Positions 45,745-56,729 of a DNA stretch of 64,000 nt are shown here, one piece after another (within the stretch, counting starts at the first letter, position 1; the number at the start of each line of letters is the position of its first letter). The DNA comes from Tethya wilhelma (Eukaryota; Porifera; Demospongiae; Tethyida; Tethyidae). The notes under the pieces were generated by a model. The model was not told the origin of the DNA, ran no database searches, and was given only the letters and a program-made list of their open reading frames with translations. A program made the position numbers and the translations under genes. Where the stretch lies: assembly GCA_964030475.1 (NCBI GenBank), contig CAXIPT010000002.1:916903-980902 (forward strand). The letters run 5' to 3'.

Positions 45745-46717
45745 TAAAAATTTCAAAAAAATAAGCAGTGTAGGAATGGGCATGCAGTGCTGTAAAAAGT
45801 ATTGGAACAAGGAATGGTCTCAAATTCGGCACATGACTACTTCATTTTCATTTTGATCTCTCTAGTTAATAATTATTAGCTAATTGTAGCTAATTGTTGT
45901 AAATGGTTCAAAGAGTGATCTGTACTTGAATATTGCACATGATATACTGGTTCAAATTCCTGCCAATTTTATCACTTGGCTAAAAAGTGGAATAAAGTAT
46001 TGCAGTCAGGACTAGATTACTGGCCAAGACTTGGGCACAAAAAATGATTTAATTTCTTCAAAATTTACAGCACTGCTCATTCCTACATTGCTTATTTTTT
46101 TGAAATTTTTACTACTTGTTCATTTACTTTTTTCAACACTACGGTGAGGAGACCATCAGAGACTGGTTAGTCCTTACAAAAAGCTTGAGTTATCTGAGTA
46201 GCAGCTATTGTCTGCTAGAGCAGCTAATGCGCATGCCTATTAAATGCCACGTGGATAATCAACGACCTTTGAACTCTACCTACAAATGGTTACATTGAAG
46301 TACATAAATTATATTCTCAGTTTCATAGCTTTCTAGTTTTTGTTTAGGGTTATTTGTGATCTAAACGAGTATCAAGAAATGTACTACCTATGAAAAGGAG
46401 TTACTTTGTGCTGTCAAAGTTGGCTCAACACATTCTGGTTTTCTGGAAATGCTTTTCAAGTAAGTCAGTTAGAAAGTACGTACGTACGTACGTTAGGAGA
46501 ACAAAAACGACATTGTTGTGGCTTCCCACTAGCTCTCTCTACGAGTGCTGAGGAAAGTTTCTGTGAGTTTTAGGCCTTGCATGCGATTTGTAATCTGCCA
46601 GTTAGAGCCTCTGAGCAAGTTTGAAGGCTTAATTTTGTTTGACTAGATTTTTATGGTGACCAACATTTTGTATTGTGTCTATGGGACAGTCGGCCCATTC
46701 CTACGTACTACCGTACG
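45745..46717. mobile_element. half of a long foldback element
   Basis: About 45,745-46,117 is a palindromic MITE (arms AATAAGCAGTGTAGGAATGG and inverse). It is followed by a ~600-bp arm (46,117-46,717) ending CCTACGTACTACCGTACG. The arm is inverted at 51,843-52,455. The matching left arm is absent here. Confidence 0.75.
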
Positions 46718-47076
46718 TATGATAACAGTACTATACGTGATCAGCTGTTATTACAAGCTTAAGTAGCTTGCGTAATGCGCACTTAAAACTGTAAGGTTTC
46801 AGGTCATGTTCATTCATAGTAACAAAACACTGCTTATAATGTATAGTGACACAGTTCCTTTAATCCAAAAGAAGTAGCCATGATATCACAATTATACCTG
46901 GTTCTTTGTTTGGGATATACTGCTGAGCAAACTCTTCTGGAGAAGTGTGTTGAAACTTTTCAATCGGTAGAAGTGGTAACATATCTAAAAGCAAAATGCA
47001 GACTCAATAAAAGAGCACGAAAGGTGTTCAACCCTTGGTGCCTTCGCAATATGATGTATGATCACACAAAATGCCA
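46718..47076. other. intron DNA without supported feature
   Basis: The 96-codon frame beginning at 46,880 runs into the MITE at 47,077 and shows no known domain. Confidence 0.4.
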
Positions 47077-47283
47077 TATAGTGGGAAATTTTCGTGAGGG
47101 GAAAATTTTTGGCGAATTTTGTGGTTTGGCAGTTTTCGGCGAAATTTTTCCTCCACAAAAAGTAAGGTAAGGTACGAGGTCGTCATGTATAATGTTGAGA
47201 CGCAATCCATGAAAATTTCCCCTGCAAATTTCTATTTAAGATAAAAACGCAAGAATTTTCCCCCACGAAAAATTCCCGCTATA
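47077..47283. mobile_element. 207-bp MITE with TA ends
   Basis: TATAGTGGGAAATTTTCGTG on the left mirrors CACGAAAAATTCCCGCTATA on the right. TA target duplication at the ends and repeated CGAAAATT words suggest a Tc1/mariner-type MITE. No coding capacity. Confidence 0.8.
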
Positions 47284-47627
47284 CAATATTAGTAACCAGT
47301 ACAAATAGTGAGCTTGAAGACACTAAATTTACAAGCTTGCACGATAGGTTACACACAACCAATGTGTATTATCTACTTTAACTGTAACAACATAGTCAGA
47401 GCCAGCTAGTTGGCAAGGGTTCCGTATCATTATTAGTTTTTTTTCCTATATACTTCAGGGAAAATTTAGTGACACTAGACAAGTGATGCACTAGCATATG
47501 ACAAGCAGCAGATTAAGAACTTTGAGGAATCGGGTAAGTCATCACTGTACTAGTGTAGCTGTTAGTATTGTTAGATCCTTGTGTACGCATACCTGTCTGC
47601 ATATCTTTCAGATATGACATGAGTGAC

Positions 47628-47804
47628 CAGTGATTCCCCTAGAATTAAAACATGAGCAGGGTGCTTAATGATATTCATTGAAATTTAATCTAATTAGGAT
47701 TTAAAACCACGCCCAGTTCTTTGATGTTTTCAATTGTGAGCAGGGTGGCCCCAAAGTTGAGCAGGGTGGGCCACCCTGCTCAATGTATGCTGGGGGAAAC
47801 ACTG
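47628..47804. mobile_element. 177-bp hAT MITE with perfect 8-bp target duplication
   Basis: CAGTGATTCCCCTAG on the left and GGGGGAAACACTG on the right are imperfect inverted ends. TGAGTGAC abuts both (47,620-47,627 and 47,805-47,812). Inside, GAGCAGGGTG is repeated three times. Confidence 0.9.
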
Positions 47805-47869
47805 TGAGTGACTACACTGAGCTTGGGCACCCATACATTCGAGACTCTTCTCTGAAGCCAGCTTCGACA

Positions 47870-48284
47870 TGGGTACTTTCAATGAGCCCCTTTATGTGCA
47901 CAGTATACACTTAGCCAAGCAGACTTCATCGAAGTTGATGCTACCTTCAAGGCATCACTAGAGCTCAATTATCTCGTGAATGTTGTCTGCTTTGAATACA
48001 GCTCAATGATGTGTAAGTTGGATGTGTACATTTATTGTACACACTTATATTGTATTGTGTTTATGCATATATCAATCATTGTCTCCGACAGTCCGACTTC
48101 ACCAACTAAGTGGTGGAAGAGAAACGAGCACCTATCTGAGGAAGACTTGAGCATTCTGGAAAACAATGGGCTTCTCACAGACAAATACATGTTTGCTACA
48201 GGAAAAATCCTGAAGTCTCTGTTTCCAGAGATAGAAGGATTTCAATCGACAATCATCCCTCTCCCAGCTGTCTCAACGCAGTAG
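47870..48284 (+). pseudogene. transposase and Ulp1-like protease fragment
   Basis: The first part reads ADFIEVDATFKASLELNYL then VNVVCFEYSSMMC, like the first Asp block of MULE-type or related DDE transposases. After an apparent intron the second reads WWKRNEHLSEEDLSILENNG then LLTDKYMFATGKILKSLFPE, like the N-terminal part of a Ulp1/SENP cysteine protease domain found in some large DNA transposons. The catalytic His, Asp and Cys of the protease are not present in the fragment. Identification is by pattern only. Confidence 0.4.
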
Positions 48285-48779
48285 AGCCAATTTGTGCCCT
48301 ATCAACTCAAGCACTAATACAAACTATATGCCCTTCTGGGCAGAAGTTTGAACGAACATACCAATCAGAGAAAGAACTATGGGTCGATTATGAGTATAGC
48401 ATGTCGTGTACTACTTTGATACAGCTGTACACACACAGAACTAAAAACTTCTAAGTGCATGCAATACGCGATTGCAAACATTTTAGTAGCTATTTATGAC
48501 TTATTCTAATCTTTTGGGATTGTCTTGTAGCTGCTGTTTGTTGGTTTTTGACTTGAAGCTACAAAATTGACAATGCCGATGTAACCACAAAAATGTGTTA
48601 TGTGACCTCCATTTCTAATCCCAGATACGTATGTCTATATAATCTATGATTAAACCAGCTGTCATGCATACTCCATCTACTTTTTCTGTCAAGTAAAAAT
48701 GTTCTTGCATTCAATTCTAAGTAATGCACACTATATGGTATACTGAATCAAAATGTGCATGCAGTGAGTATATTGCCAC

Positions 48780-50290
48780 AATATTATATTATTGTGCTCC
48801 AAGTCAGGCCTATTTTGTCCAAACTATAACGAAGTGGATATCGTTTGAATGCTCTAAGTGTGCTAAATTCAATAGTAAGGGCCACAGTCTTGTCCAACCC
48901 TCTCACAGTCCAATATGAACATGTCTTTTGTGGCCTTTTTGTGGCCTTTTTTGGACTGACTAGATTTTTTTGTGTATTCTTTATTAATGACTTGTTTTAC
49001 GGAAACAAAATTTATAATCATTGTATTCAGAATTAGGAGGGCTTTCAAATGATATATAGATTGTCATGTTTTTATTCAAAACCTTAGATAGAGAGTTGCT
49101 TTATTTAGAGCACCTGAAAACCTACCGAGTCAAAATCAACATTGGTTATTGTCGTTTATGGGATTGTGGTCTAAGTCAGGCCTATATTATCCAAACTATA
49201 AACGAAATCCAAACTATACTTATCCAAACTATAACGAAATGGATATCGTTATATTCAATAATAAGGGCCACAGTCTTGTCCAACCTTCTTACAGTCCAAT
49301 ATGAACGTGTCTTTTGTGGCCTTTTTGTGGCCTTTTTTGGACTGACTAGATATTTTCGCAAATTGTTTGTTAGTAGTTTGTTTTACAAAAAAAGAGTTAG
49401 CACCATTGTAATCAGCATGAAAAGGGCTTTCAAATGATATGTAGATTGTCATGTTGTAATCTAAAACCTTAGATACAGAGTTGCTTTGATTTAGTGCACT
49501 TGAAAACCTACCGAATCACAATCTATAGTGGGTATTGTCATAATATTATACAATTGTAGTCCAAGTCGATCAGGCCTATATTGTCCAAACTATAACATTT
49601 TGAATATCGTTTGAATCCTCTTTGTGTGCTGAATTCAATAGTTTGGTCCACAGTCTTGTCCTTCCCTTTTACAGTCCAATATGAACGTGTCTTCTGTGGC
49701 CTTTTTGTGGCCTTTTTTTTGGCCTGACTAGATATTTTCGCATATTATCCCTTAGTGTTGTTTTACAAAAAAGAGTTAGCACCATTTTAATAAGTGTAAC
49801 AAGGGCTTTCAAATGATATGTAGATTGTCATGTTTTTATCCAAAACTTTAGATACAGAGTTGCTTTGATTTAGAGCATGCACCTACTGAATCAAAATTAA
49901 TGTACAGTGAGAGTATTGCCATGATATTATATACATTAATATGGTCCAAGTCATGCCTAGTTTGTCCAAACTATAACAAAGTGGATATTATTTGAATCCT
50001 CTCAGTGTGCTGAATTCAATAGTGGGGTCCACAGTCTTGTCCAATTCTCTCACAGTCTAATATAAACGTGTCTTTTGTGGCTTTTTTATGGCTCTTTTTT
50101 TTGGACTGACTAGATATTTTTGTGTATTTTTTGCAGAAATAATACCATCATTGTACTTAGCATTAGGAGGGCTTTTCATATCCACGGTATGTATTATCTA
50201 TGCTATAACAAAGTGGATATCGTTTGAGTCCTCTCAGTGTGCTGAATTCAATAGACTAATACTCTTTTGCTGTATTGAGTCCTTCATTTT
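48780..50290. repeat. satellite-like tandem array, ~383-bp units
   Basis: At least four units are anchored on GG(A/C)CTGACTAGAT at 48,953, 49,339, 49,721 and 50,103 (spacings 386, 382 and 382), with a partial fifth to about 50,290. Each unit contains TGTCCAAACTATAAC, CCACAGTCTTGTCC, CAGTCCAATATGAAC and a TTTTGTGGCC repeat. The units have diverged by scattered substitutions and short indels. Lies in the NLR gene 1 intron. Confidence 0.9.
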
Positions 50291-50524
50291 GGTTTGACAC
50301 ATTTTAGTTTAGCGATGGTCTTAAGTTAAGCTTTTGAAAAGGAATGAGCTAAATAGTAGCTTAAGAAGCCTTTTAGTGCTAAGTGGTCAGTTTTTCCAGT
50401 ACAGCAGTACTTGGTACACAAGAATGGCATGGATGGCCTATACTAACGCAATATAAATATTGACACAAATAACTCTGCAAAAAATAGTGTCCTGAGCAAC
50501 ATACATGTATATAGACAGACTAAC

Positions 50525-51266
50525 CTGAAACTATAGTAGTTACATCACATTTTTTTCTTTTTAGAGGTGGAGCAACATGTTCACTGGAATAAGTTTGCCT
50601 CTTACTTCCTACACCTGGGATAGGAAAAATTGTACTCTTCTAATAAAGATTCTACTGGACTATTAGTGATGGAAAAAGAATCTGGGTACACTGTTCTATT
50701 CTCTCATATAAAAAGGAGGGGGGTAATATAGGGTGCACAGGACGTGGTTTGCCTTCAAAACCATATGTGGGAAAGAGTATACATTGATCTTTTTTTCCTG
50801 TTTTGTTTAAGTGAAATAATAAGCTGTGACTTCAATTATGAAGCAAGCAAGCAGATGTGGTAGTTTGATGCTCTACAAGTTTTAGTTTTTTATTTCCATT
50901 AATGATAGAAAATCGTTCACAAGTTAGCTCACAATAAGTACATAATACTTGCGTGAGACCCTACATTATGCAGATCTCAACAAACTAAGATCCACAATCA
51001 CGCGTCATACCTCTTGTATCATGTTTCATTCTTTTTAAAACATGATCACTTTCAGCACTGCTTTCCCTCTTATTCCCTAAACCTGTACAGTAAATCAGAA
51101 CAAATAATTGTAAACACAAATGATCTCATAAAACTATATGTATTTCAACATACCAGAGTTTAAATTCAAAGCAAAAGTTGTATCTACTTTACCTCCACTT
51201 GCAGAGTACAAGCTAGGTGTATGGGGGTGGTAACCCATGCTTGGCAACTGTTTGGATGATCCATAA
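50525..51266 (-). CDS. NLR gene 1: three small linker exons with NLS-like clusters
   Basis: Exon 51,193-51,266 (SSKQLPSMGYHPHTPSLYSA), exon 51,011-51,082 (LGNKRESSAESDHVLKRMK) and exon 50,525-50,614 (SKRQTYSSEHVAPPLKRKK). All have AG acceptors and GT donors, and phases 2/1/1/1 match the CARD exon upstream and the NACHT exon downstream. The latter two are paralogous to each other and carry KR followed by KRMK or KRKK, the spacing of a bipartite nuclear localisation signal. Exon calls rest on phase and splice motifs only; transcript data would settle them. Confidence 0.6.
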
Positions 51267-51363
51267 CTACATCTATAGAGAGGATATGAAAGATTAGATG
51301 ATCTGGTAGCATTACCAAAAAAACAAACAGTTCATTAAGCATTAGTGTAGTACAATTATGTAC

Positions 51364-51687
51364 CCAGTGGATTGCTGTGACTGAAACTCTTCAATGATGG
51401 CAGCCAACTCAGCATGGGGAGGGTGAGTGGTCTCTTCCCTAAGACACTGAACTATCACTGGCAGAGCACGTTCTCCTTTTGATTGAAGATACTGGATTAA
51501 TTTGATCTTCCGTTGGTTTGGCAGATAAAGTTGATATGTGACAGCTTCATACTCCTCTTGTGTAAGGAGCATCTTTGTATAAAGTATTGGAGCTAATGTG
51601 TCCAAGTTGATCATACTCTTTATATCGAGATAGTGTGCTTGAAAAACATTTTCACACAATGCCATACTCGATCTTCCACTTGAATTC
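51364..51687 (-). CDS. NLR gene 1: CARD-like death-fold exon
   Basis: The exon may begin at an acceptor (AATTTAG at 51,688 on) or supply the start Met in MALCENVFQAHYLDIKSM. It encodes a six-helix CARD-like segment: INLDTLAPILYTKMLLTQEE, then NQRKIKLIQYLQSKGERALP and VIVQCLREETTHPPHAELA. Such domains recruit CARD-bearing effectors. The donor GTACAT leaves two bases that complete a glycine codon with the next exon. It is separated from the NACHT exon by a ~6-kb repeat-filled intron, so assignment to the same gene is inferred from phase and orientation. Confidence 0.7.
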
Positions 51688-51842
51688 CTAAATTTACACA
51701 AAAACAAGCACACAAGACAATAATTCTAGGCTAATTTAGCATATATGACATACTGTTGTTGGGTAATGTGCATTGAGAGAGATACAATGTAGCAGTTGTA
51801 TGGTAATCAAAGCAAAGCTAGCTGCATGAAATCATACATATC

Positions 51843-53046
51843 ATACGTACGATAGTACGTATAGTAGGAATGGGCCGACTGTCCCATAGACACAATACAA
51901 AATGTTGGCCACCATAAAAATCTAGTCAAACAAAATTAAACCTTCAAAGTAGCTCAGAAGCTCTCACTGACAGATTACCAACTGCATGCAAGGCCTAAAA
52001 CTCACAAAAACTTTCTGCAGCACTCGTAGAGAGCGCTAGTGGGAAGCCACCATAGTGCCATTTTTGTTCATCTAACTTACGTACGTACGTACGTACTTAC
52101 TTCCTAACTGACTTACTTGAAAAGCATTTCCAGAGCCCCAGAATTTGTTGAGCCAACTTTGATAGCACAAAGTAAGTTCTTTTCATGGGTACTACATTCC
52201 TTGACACTCGCTTTCATCATAAATAGGCCTAAACAAGAACTAGAAAGCTTTGAAACTTAGCGTATAAATTCATGTACTACAATGCAGCCATCTTTGTAGG
52301 TAGAGTTCAAAGGTCATCTATCCACGTGGCATTACTATGCGCATGCGCATTAGCCTCTTGCAGCATAATGTAGTGCATGTATAGCTGCTACTCAAGCTGC
52401 GGACTAACCAGTCTCTAATAGTCTCCACACTGTAGTGTTGAAAAAAGTGCATGAACAAGTAGTAAAAATTTCAAAAAAAATAAGCAGTGTAGGAATGGGC
52501 AGTGCATTAAAAAGTATTGGAACAAGGCAGGGTCTCAATTTCGGCACATGACTACTTCATTTTTATGCTCAACTCTTGGCCGGCAATCTAATTTAAGTTA
52601 TATACCTGTCTGTTATAGTTTACTCTATTGCTTTAGTAGCCAAGTGATTAGCTACATTACTGAGAAATTCGAACCAATGTAATGAATAAGCTACAGTACT
52701 ATTGTACAGATCATCGCAACACAACACTTTGAAGGATCAAGAATAAAAATGAAGTAGTCATGTGCCGAAATTGAGACCCTGCCTTGTTCCAATACTTTTT
52801 AATGCACTGCCCATTCCTACACTGCTTATTTTTTTTGAAATTTTTACTACTTGTGTATACAGTAGTCTGTATGGTTGGAATTAGGCCTTACAGGCTGTTG
52901 GTAACTTGTCTGTCTAAGAGAGCTTCTGAGCAAGTTTGAAGGCTTAACTGCTTTGTTTTGCTTGATTTTTATGGTGCTAACATTTTATATAATGTCTGTG
53001 AGACATTTAGCCAATTACCATATACCATACGTACTACCGTACTTAT
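51843..53046. mobile_element. ~1.2-kb long foldback element with nested palindromic core
   Basis: The outer arms are 51,843-52,454 and 52,855-53,046 (the right arm shortened), ending in CATACGTACGATAGTACG and TACCGTACTTATG. The core, 52,455-52,854, is itself a palindrome of ~105-bp arms (ACAAGTAGTAAAAATTTC and on) around a ~190-bp centre. It holds an (ACGT)n run at about 52,079-52,095. It lies upstream of the CARD exon of gene 1. No coding capacity. Confidence 0.8.
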
Positions 53047-53244
53047 GATATACTTCAGATAATACCATAAAAATGTTAGGAAATAGAACATGACTTGTGA
53101 AAAGCATTAATGTCTACAACTTCTTCACAAACTCTACACATTGTATGAAGGTACAAACTACATGTTTAATTTTAGTGTTTGCTTAGTAACTTAGCCTACA
53201 GTCTCTGCCAACTTACAGTGGTGGTGTAGCATCTTCTCCAAAAG

Positions 53245-53553
53245 ATGGGTAAACCTACAGGTGGAAATCAAAATCATAGCAACAAGATCAAGAATCCTAG
53301 ACACAAGTTGCTCAAAACCAAATTTTTGGTTAATTGGCAAGAATTAAACTTGGCAAAAGGAACGAATGGGCCAACTTTAACTTTGGCAAATCGGACATTA
53401 TATGGCAATTTTAGTAGCCATAATTATACACCTGCTTTCAATAAATTGGGCCAAGCTTTTCATATGATGAAGCTAAGAAACAATCAAGCTAACTGTGCAT
53501 GCCTTAAACCATTCGTGAAGTTTTTGCATATACACAGTGGGAGAGACATATAA
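53245..53553 (+). CDS. short hypothetical open frame, doubtful
   Basis: 102 codons from ATG, basic N-terminus (MGKPTGGNQNHSNKIKNPRH), no recognisable domain. It is antisense to the immune gene cluster and may be chance. Retained only because nothing else explains 53,050-53,670. Confidence 0.15.
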   Translation: MGKPTGGNQNHSNKIKNPRHKLLKTKFLVNWQELNLAKGTNGPTLTLANRTLYGNFSSHNYTPAFNKLGQAFHMMKLRNNQANCACLKPFVKFLHIHSGRDI

Positions 53554-53674
53554 ATACCTAAAACATTACATGTAATAGGTGGTCTATACATTCATAATAA
53601 CTCTCAGACCATCCATTTCCCACCCCCTCCCAATGTAGAAACGAGCAATAGTGCACGCACTTACACAGTCCCAG

Positions 53675-53820
53675 TACTTTAAATACTGGGTTTAGTGTAC
53701 TCCTACACTAAATCCTTCCCATATTACTATAGAAGGAAAATAGTGTACCCCTATGCTAAATCCCTCCCATACATATAGGGGGAAAATAGCGTACCCCTAC
53801 ACTAAATCCCTCCTATATGG
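53675..53820. repeat. three ~48-bp tandem units
   Basis: Units of the type AGTGTACCCCTACACTAAAT then CCCTCCCATA and a purine-rich GGAAAAT occur three times just downstream of the CARD-repeat gene exon. Confidence 0.85.
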
Positions 53821-53866
53821 ATTTCATTACTACCACAAAGAAAAAACATTTATATGATGAGTATAC

Positions 53867-56119
53867 CTTGTTGTCTTCAATATCACTCTTGCTGTCGAAA
53901 AATGGGTTTTTTGGTTGAATAGTCTCTCCTTGATATCTACTATGAGGAGATAAGTTTCTACTACTGGCCAAACATTTTGGTGCCTGGGGATGCTCCTTTT
54001 CATTAGCACTTGTACAGGCTATTTTAGATGTGTCTATTGATTGAACACTGGTAGTGCTGTCAGGGTAATCAATATGATGTTCATCAGAGGAGCTTACCAA
54101 CTCACCAGTATAAATACTTAGTAAGCCTTTATCTCTATAACTGGGGGATGCATTTTGTCTGGGTGATACCAGAGGGAGCACAGGTTCAGTAGGTGAAACG
54201 AGAAGTGGCATATGTTCATTGGATGAAACGAGAGGCTCAGTGGGTAAAACGAGAGGGGGCATATGTTGAGTGGGTGAAACGAGAGGCTCAGTGGGTGAAA
54301 CGAGAGGGGGCATATGCTGAGTGGATGAAACGAGAGGAGACATATGCTGAGTGGGTGAAACGAGAGGCTCAGTGGGTGAAACGAGAGGGGGCATACGTTG
54401 AGTGGGTGAAACGAGAGGGGGCATATGCTGAGTGGGTGAAACGAGAGGGGGGATATGTTGAGTGGGTGAAACGAGAGGCTCAGTGGGTGAAATAAGAGGA
54501 GACATATGTTGAGTGGGTGAAACGAGAGGCTCAGAGGGTAAAATGAGAGGGGGCATATGTTGAGTGGATGAAACGAGAGGGGGCATATGTTCAGTGGGTG
54601 AAACCAGCGGGGATATATGGGGTGAAAAAAGAGGAGACATAATATTATGTTCAGTAGGTGAAATGAGAGGAGGCACATGTTCAGTGGGTAGATTATGGGA
54701 AGATGGAACAAGAGGGATATCACCAGAGGATTGAACAATAGGTAAACTGAGAGGGGTATGAACTTCACACTGAATGTCACTTACACTATCAATTGAGGCT
54801 TGCAAACTAGTTGGTTGGTATGCAACAATAACACCACAGAATATCAACTCACTTAGTTGCAAAGTATTGAGGGGAAATATAGGAGTTTCTTGACATGGTA
54901 AAACTAAAAACGATAGCTGAATACACCCTTTAGCAACGTCTATTAGATGAATATAGCAACGATCAAACCCAATAACTTTAGCAATTTTACTTTGTACTGC
55001 AAAAATGTCATCCAGAGAGAAGGATTTTTCATGCTGACGAGCTTCACCAAACCACTGTTTTTCAATTATTTTTACCACCATTATCTTATCTGTAGGTGTG
55101 AATGATCCCAGGATACTTAAGGGGACTTCAAAAACACTTCTTTCACTGAATTTTTTTAAACTTTGAACATAGCTGTCCAACTTTCCTTGTTGGTGACATT
55201 TCAGATCTTTACAATTATGACCGTCATGGGTACAATGTTCATCAATTATTTTTTCTAAGATTCTGTAATTGATGAAAGAGATATACTTATGCTGAATCAA
55301 AAAGATTTTGAGGTCAGCAATTGTTGTAATTGTTTTCAACTCATTACCATGTCTTTCCTGGATTGGTTTGGGCAGAGCGGCTTGCCCAGAAGAAAAAATT
55401 GTACTAATAATATCCTTTATTGGCGTTCCGACTTCTTTCAGAGTCTTAAAAACACCATCCAAAAAATCTTGAAACTCATGAACTATTGCATTAGTCTCAT
55501 CAATTAGTTGATGCTTGAGACTTTCTTTTTCGAGTTTACTCAAATGACTTGTATCAAGATACGGAAAAGTTCCTTGTTGTAGACCAGAACATTTTGACCT
55601 ATCAGTGAAATATACTTCCAGACTACAGTTCCCACAAGGACACTGGAAACCACAGGCTGTAGGGCTTTGTGAACTTCTAGAATCAGAGTTTACACTATTC
55701 CCCATGATGGAACAATCAACTGCCATTTTCATCTCTTGAGCAACTTCAGTCAATACATCTTCATTCTCAAGAACACTTACTAGAGTATCAAAGTGAGCAT
55801 CATTTGATTGTATTCTGGTCATAATCGCTTGCAACAATTCATTAGACCTCTCATACTCGCCAATGTTACGATTTGTCGCATTACGTTTAGTGTTGTCAGA
55901 TATCAATTTCCTGGAAAAAGCTTCAACAGCAACTTCAACCACTACTGGACTGACTGCATTGACTAGACGAGCAAAATATTCAACGAAAACATTGTACTGG
56001 ACAGATATTTCTGAACCTTTCTCATCAATGAGGGCTTTTGGCATAGAGACAGGTAGATTTACTCTGCTCTCTATCTTGCAACCGTTCTCTGTGGAAGTAT
56101 TAATAGCCATTTCTGTCAC
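53867..56119 (-). CDS. CARD-like protein with Pro/Ser/Thr tandem-repeat tail
   Basis: One long exon reads from ATG 56,119 (MTEMAINTSTENGCKIES). Either it ends at a good donor (AACAAG then GTATAC, 53,861-53,866) with further exons downstream, or it runs to the stop at 53,813 (768 codons). Residues about 40-130 look like a CARD-type helical bundle (FVEYFARLVNAVSPVVVEVA through LVSVLENEDVLTEVAQEM). A conserved middle region follows (about 190-440: HLSKLEKESLKHQLIDETNA; IGFDRCYIHLIDVAKGCIQL) that I recall from other sponge and cnidarian CARD proteins but cannot name. Residues about 476-650 are repeats of PLVSPTQHM and PLVSPTEP. It lies between NLR gene 2 and gene 1, all on the minus strand. Its donor is phase 0 and does not fit the gene 1 CARD exon directly, so a separate gene is more likely. 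Confidence 0.8.
54180..54690 (-). repeat. coding minisatellite (PLVSPTQHM/PLVSPTEP)
   Basis: About twenty units of 21, 24 or 27 bp (GTGGGTGAAACGAGAGG core on the plus strand) lie inside the CARD-like gene. The unit lengths are multiples of three, so all six frames look open here; only the minus frame in line with the CARD domain is taken as real. Confidence 0.95.
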
Positions 56120-56159
56120 TCAGTCTCTTCTTGGGGAGCCAGGCCCTTTTTCTTTTTGA

Positions 56160-56729
56160 AGCCCGCCGCCTCTTTTGCCAGGGCACGCCTTAATTGGCGC
56201 GTAGATATCTATGATTGGCGGCAAAATTTGAGCCATTGCAAACTTACTGATCATGATCATGAACTACACTGACTCTGACACTAACTGAGCATGCATTGCA
56301 TCAGTAATTATGGACCATAGAGTGTTGTTTGTGTATTTTTACAGAAACATATTACACCGTGGCACTTACAGTCTGGCGTAACCAGCCCCTGCGCGTGTAA
56401 AGGGTCTGGTTGACGCCAGACTACCAAAAGTGAACCATATTATCATTGGGGCATTTTTGTAGGCCTTGAGTTCTAGCTATATACACTGAATGCTCAATAC
56501 CTACTGTTCTGGGCTGCTACAAATTTTTGGTAGCTAGATATGATACAGCCTAGATATGATACAGACTAGATATGATACAGCCTGAGAAATCTTCATAACA
56601 TTAGCTAATTGTTGTGCTACTACATATAAATTATGAGCTGAAAACACTGAAACATCAGGAATGTGGCATGCATGCATACATGTATATAATTATAGAGGAT
56701 TTGGCCTGACATAATAATGACTTTCAGTC
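56160..56729. other. intergenic stretch between CARD-like gene and NLR gene 2
   Basis: It contains a short foldback at 56,370-56,422 (AGTCTGGCG against CGCCAGACT) and three copies of TAGATATGATACAGNCT at 56,535-56,582. Promoter elements of the CARD-like gene would lie here but none can be pinned down. Confidence 0.5.

Noticed and set aside
46880..47170. 96-codon plus-strand open frame as a gene
   Set aside because: Its last third is the TA-flanked MITE at 47,077 and the rest has no recognisable feature.
48780..50290. Short open frames in the 383-bp array as genes
   Set aside because: Frames shift between units and follow the repeat, with no conserved protein across units.
51364..53867. Joining the 768-codon CARD-like gene directly to the CARD exon of NLR gene 1
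   Set aside because: The donor at 53,866 is phase 0 while the acceptor at 51,688 needs two carried bases, so direct splicing would shift the frame.
54118..54780. 220-codon minus frame and 100-codon plus frame of Ser/Pro/Leu or Lys/Arg/Glu repeats
   Set aside because: Shadows of the coding minisatellite whose unit length is a multiple of three; only the frame continuous with the CARD-like domain is credible.
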